A stretch of 64,000 nucleotides of DNA from Symsagittifera roscoffensis (Eukaryota > Xenacoelomorpha > Acoela > Convolutidae): the NCBI RefSeq assembly GCF_963678635.1, contig NC_087067.1, positions 1,860,001-1,924,000 on the forward strand. Reading direction: 5' to 3'. Below are positions 39,601-45,600 of this stretch, one piece after another. The notes under the pieces are model-generated. The model saw only the letters and a program-made list of their open reading frames with translations. It made no database searches and was not told where the DNA came from. The position numbers and the translations under genes were made by a program. Every line of letters starts with the position of its first letter. Within the stretch, counting starts at the first letter, position 1.

Positions 39601-42600
39601 TCTCAACGAAATCTTAGGCCTAAGGCTCGATACCCATAGTAAATTAGACATATCGGGCAACATTTTTCCTCAAAATATAACTGGAAAAACAAAAATCTTA
39701 AGTAAAAACAAGTTTTCGGGGCTTAAGTAAAAGTTTCACGGCTTATCCTCATGCTAATAGGACTCCTCGCTCGCTTTTTGCTTGAAATAAGACTTAAATT
39801 CAAAATTTCAAACCGGTTTTTCTCGACACTGAGAAAGTTTTTTTGGAATCACGACTAAGACGGCTTTATTTTGCTTCAACTTTCAACTTATTCCGATGTT
39901 AATTTGTGGTACCTGATTTTTCATGGAAAACAAAAACATAAAAAATATCCTCCCCATTTTCAATTATGTGAAATTGCTAAATAAATTCTGTTTCAATTTA
40001 GGTATTTTTAAGTCTTTTCGCTCCATTGTGGTAGATCATAAAGTTTAAAGGGGCATATTTAACTTGCCGGCTATAGTCGCGACCTCTTCTTCGGTGCAGA
40101 TGTACACCGTTTTGACATCGTTAATTGACCTCAAAAATGAACTCATTTTGACCTCAAAAAAGTGTTGCAAAGTGCTGTGCTTCTTCTAGCACATACCATA
40201 TAAAGGAGTCTGGAAATACGATAAACTGAAACCAAAACTGAAACTGTAACTAATAATAACAGTTTTTGAAAACTGTTTCTGAAAACAATTAAATTCAAGA
40301 TTTCTATCTACTGGAAAAAATTAGTTGTTCACCCTGTTAGCGGTGCTGAAAGAAATATAAATTGCATTATAAAAAATGAAACTCAAGTTTTAAAAATAAA
40401 TGTGAATTGCAAAGAAACCTGATCAGAATATTTTGTGCTACTTGCACAGCAAAAAAAAACTACTTTTTTTGCAAATTGACTTCATACTTTCATGACTTTT
40501 TCGTGGTGTTGTAGGATCTTCTGGACCAAGAGGGATCTCTGGATTCGACTCTGTCTCGCATGCAGGACATTGCGGAGCAGTTGGACGACACTAAGACAGA
40601 CCGCACTCTGGATTCCAGTACGGATAGACTCAAAAAGGTTTCCGAACAGCTTCGTCGCAAACAGGTACGCTTAACGAATCCTAAAAGTCTGTAGGTCTCA
40701 AGCAAATTTGCCTCAGTTATTATCTGCAAAACTAAGCAGCTCTAATATGACTGAATGCAATCAAAAAAAATTGCAATTTGTAGAAATAAGAAATATTGTA
40801 CGGCTTATGACACTATTATTTACAATTAAAGCGAAGAGCAAGTTAATTTTAAGCCAACTTATCATATATAAACGAAAAATTTGAACCAAAGCTTCGATTT
40901 GTTCAGAAAGATCACCCTAAAATGTTGGCAAAAAAAGACGTCAACTAGCGGGCTCTCAAATATTTTTTATGGTAGCTGCTGTATTGCTGGCTAAGGTCAG
41001 AAATTCTGCTAGCGATCGTGGAGCAGGTGCGAGACCGTAATGCTCCTGATTAACATGTCTGCGGTTCAATTCCTATAGAAGCCAGTTTTTTATTTTCCTC
41101 GTTTTTAATTCTTTTTTCTTTGTTTCATTTTTTTGACATTTTAAGAGCTACTTTTCCCATCTGTTTTTTCTTTGCAAAGCTTTCCAAACTTTACCGTTCA
41201 GTCTTTTTTTACTCTGGCAAAAGTAGTGTAATAGTTCGACTATTCTTTTTTTCCAACCTAAGTCGCAAGTATTGGTGCCACTTTTGGGTCACCTTTGTGG
41301 TATTTGGTAGCATGTGCTTTGACATCCGATAAGAAATTAGTTAACACAGTTGATGCATTTTTGATTAATTAAATGAACCGAAAAAAAAAACAATTTATTT
41401 CAAAAAACAGTACGAAAGCTCGATTTCAGAAATTTTCCAACTCAATATATCTCTTGTTCATCATTTGGCTATATGCTTTCCAATTCATTGCAAAGTTTGT
41501 GTTTATTTATATCTGGTGCCGTTTGCTGCATAGCAGTGGTAGTTTCTTAGCATATTTAGCTGCTTTAATTGTAACTAGTGTTAGTAAATTGTTAGGGGAA
41601 CGTGGCGCAGATGCGAGGACAAGGGATTCTAAATCTCTCGGTCGCAGGAGCGAATCCGCAACAGCAGAATAATAAATTTTCAAGGCTTAATTTTACCTTT
41701 TTCTATTTTATTTTATAGTGCTACTGTTTTGTCGTTTTCTCGCTAGTGTTCGGGAAGTGCAGCTTAGCCTCTGTGTTTTTAAGCGCTTTTGAGCCATTGC
41801 GATAGACCTTCTTTTAAAGAGTTTTGGTAAAATTAAACGCGTTTAGCAAATTTTTTTTCGAATTCTTTCGTCGAGGTTCAAAATTTGCCGGCTATTTTTC
41901 GCTATTTTTAAGTGTCATTTATAAAATCTATTAGAGCGCTTTTTGTGGTTTCATGAAATAATGTAGCGTTAAAACTGTTCAAGCTTAAAAATTTTTGGGA
42001 CAGAAAGCTTTTTTTGTCGGCTCAGCTGTTTTTACATAAGCGAACGCTTGTAATATATTACCAGTTCACTATTTCTTAAGTGATTTTGCATAAATTAGTG
42101 CTCAAAAAATGAGTAGTTTTGCTGCATACCACTTAAGCGCTTAGCAACCATTGGTACCTTACCAGCATTTGCTTAACCCACTTGAGCGGTGGCTCCGAAG
42201 AGAGTAAGGATCTATATCGCAGTTATGAAGACCTAAGACTCCTACTTTGGGGGCCGTGGTTTCGAATCTCGAACCCGTCGAGGACACTTTTGTTTTTCTC
42301 AACTTATTTATTGTTCCAATTATTGAAAATGGGGAAGAACTTTGTATTCGGGTGTGTTGTAGTTTTTTTGTTTTACACGCAAAATCAGCTGCCACAAATA
42401 ATCATCGGACAGGGTTGAGTGATATATCATATTAAAGCCCTTTCAATTGTGATTCGAACGACATTAAAAAGTTTTAAAACAATATTCAGAGTGTTGAGAA
42501 ATACCGGTTTGAAATTTTTGACTTTGGTCTAATTTCGAGCTTATTAGTAAGGTAGTTAGTAATTGCAATAGCTTAATTTAAGCCGTGAAAACTTAATTTT

Positions 42601-45600
42601 ACTCGTGTAAAGGTAGTTTTATAGCGCATTTTTGCGAAAAATTTCCGTTAAAAAAATTGAAACTCTTTTTTTTTTAAATATATTTTTTGACCCATTTTAC
42701 TATGACTCAAATATGCCTAAATTCTACTTTTTGTTCAGATTTTTTTTATCACAACATGCAGAAAAAACGGCACCGACTTGGGAAAATGTTTTTGTATTTT
42801 TTTAAGACTGTGGTCGGAACATTCTGTGCTACTTGCACAGTAACCGGCTATTCTTGTTTATTTTTTTTTTATTTTAATGCTTTCGTTTGCCATTTTTGGC
42901 TGTGTTCGTTAAGTGCAGCCTGTGTGTGTGTTGTTCCGATCGCCCAAGGCGAGGAGGAACTTTAGATTTGGGTGATGGAAGTCACATTTGAGATGTTATT
43001 GTGAGCGAACAAGTAAAAAGGCTAACACATAGTGTTTCTGTATTTAAACAAGGATGGCTTTTTACTGTGCACGTAACACAGAATGTTCCGACTATAGACT
43101 TCAAAAAACACACAAAAAAGTTTTTCAAATCATAGTCGTTTTTTTTTGCGTGGTGTGACAAAAGGCTCTGAACAAAAATCTAAAACTTAGACATATTAGA
43201 CGTTCATAGTAAAATAGGCAATTGTAATTCTACAACAGTCTTCACGAGAAATTTGTCTAGAAAAACAATTTGACTCAAAAAAGTTCAAATAGAATTATTG
43301 AAATTTTTGATTCCCAAAATAACGTTAAAAAGTTGCCAAACGAATTTTACCCGAGTAATTCTAAAATGAAGCATAAATAGGTCATTGCGAACGGCTTTTA
43401 TTAAGCATAACAAAGCCTGCTCGCTCGCTTTGTACGTATACTCGAAAATTAGACTAAAAATCGAAAATTTTAAACTTGAAAATTTTAATTTTTAATCGAA
43501 AGTTTTTTTCTCAATGCTGGTACTTTTTTTGAAATTTTTGTAATGCCGTTCGAATTACAACTGCAACAGTTTTAATATGATATATCACTCGACACATTCC
43601 GATAATTATTTGTGGTACCTGATTTTGCGTTAAAAACAAAAACACTAAAACGCACCCGAATACGAAGTTCCTCTCCATTTTTAATGGGCGGACCAATTAG
43701 CTCTTATGGCTCTAAATTAGTTCTAACTAGCTGGCAACACGTCGCGAATGTTTCACCCATTATCACCATGTACTCGATGAGTCTACTTTTTCTCAAAAAA
43801 TATGATTGAACGTTAAAGTTTTCTGTTGTAATCTTTCTTCTTTTTCAAGCGCTTTAAATTATTTTCCAATAAGCGACAACGTATGCAATATGGATATAGT
43901 TTTTCATTCATTTTTAAAGACTATTCATGCCTTTATGTATCGCTAGAGTTGCGAAGCTTCACTTGGCCTGTTTTAAAATCATTGAATTCTTCATTTTGTT
44001 TTCAATGTTGGATCTCATTGGTGAAAAAAATACGTGATTCGTAATTTTCGACACGCTCTCGAAATTATTTACAGAACAATGAATAAAATTTGTAATGATG
44101 ATTTAGGATGAGCAGGGGGTGATTTTGGAGGAGTGGGTTGATGTGGGCCATGGGATGAAGAGACTGGAGGCGTGGGTGGAGCAGACCCAAAAGACACTGG
44201 AGAGACCCGAGGAACATGTGAATGTGAGAGACCAGCTGCAGAAGAAAGGAGTAAGTCAGTTCTGCGATGACTTTGAATGATTCTTAAAGCCTTAAGAGAA
44301 TAGTCAGCCAGCTCAACTTTGAAAACGTTTTCACTTTAAGAAATACTTTTTTGGTTTACTGAACACTTTTTTCACAATTTTCGGTTTACGGATCAGGTAA
44401 TTTCATTTTCGGTGTACTGATCTGGTCTGCCCGTTTTCGAGTTGCTGATATATCGGTTTACTGACCGGCCTCCCTTTTTTCTATTCATTGCCTTTTCAGG
44501 AGTTGATTGCCGAGATAGAGGGTAAGAAGACAGAAGCTACTGAGTTGGTGAACAGGAAAAAGAAAGTGTCCCAGGCACTGGGAGAGAAACAGACCACGGC
44601 ATCCGGAACCTCTGGGCTGATTGAGGAGGAGAGCTTATTCGCTGACCAGGTCAGTTTTAGAAGAATCTTTTTTGCAACCAAATTCGGGAATAGCTTTTCT
44701 GGACGCTTTTTCCAAGAGCATTCAAATTTAAAAGGTTTTGAAATCAAGTGCGTTGATAATAATCAGGGACATCCCTGAACACAAATGAGGTTTCCCATAC
44801 AAAGCTGAACAGTTCGTATGTTGGTGCTTTCTTTCATCGATAAAAGAGTCACAAATAGTCATTATTTATAGGAGTTTGAGAAAATACTCCTAAATTTGAA
44901 GAATCTTTAAAAAATAAATGACTTTTCCAAAAACATGCAACGTTTTTTTTAAAATCATGCCTGAACACATTTGTGAAAATTAAGCGCTCATTTCCTTTTG
45001 CTATTTAATGTAACCTTTCTCAATGTAGTATCTAGTTGCGCAAAAATGGCCCCCTATAATGGGCCAATCAATTGGTTAAGCATAAATGTTTAGTGTCGCT
45101 TGTAACGAGTCCCCTCGATTCGCAATAGGGTGAAAAATTAATAACGAAATCCGACAAAATTTATCATTTTTGTTTCAGCTGTCCATGTTGGAACACGAGG
45201 CCAAAGAACAGGAAAGTGTGTTGCGAGAATCCGTCAAGATTCAGGACGCTTACGATAGAGACGTCGACAGACTGAAGGCACTCATTGACGATGCCCAGAA
45301 GCAGATCAATGCTAACTCCGTCAAACCGAAAAACATAGATGCTCTCAAGAAACAAATAGCGGAACACAAGGTGCTTGCTTAAAACCTTTTATTCGACGCT
45401 TTTCGCTGCAGTCATTTTTTTTACAGGATATATCAAAAGTAGACGCTCACTGAAGCCAATTTCAAGTTGGTGAAGACCCTTTTTGGGAGAGGAAGGCATC
45501 TTATGGATGGATATGAGTTCGACTCGTATAGCATTTCGTTTTTTGTTTAAATCAAAAATGCCGAGCTTTCAAACTAACGGACTTTTTTATTGCTCTTAGA

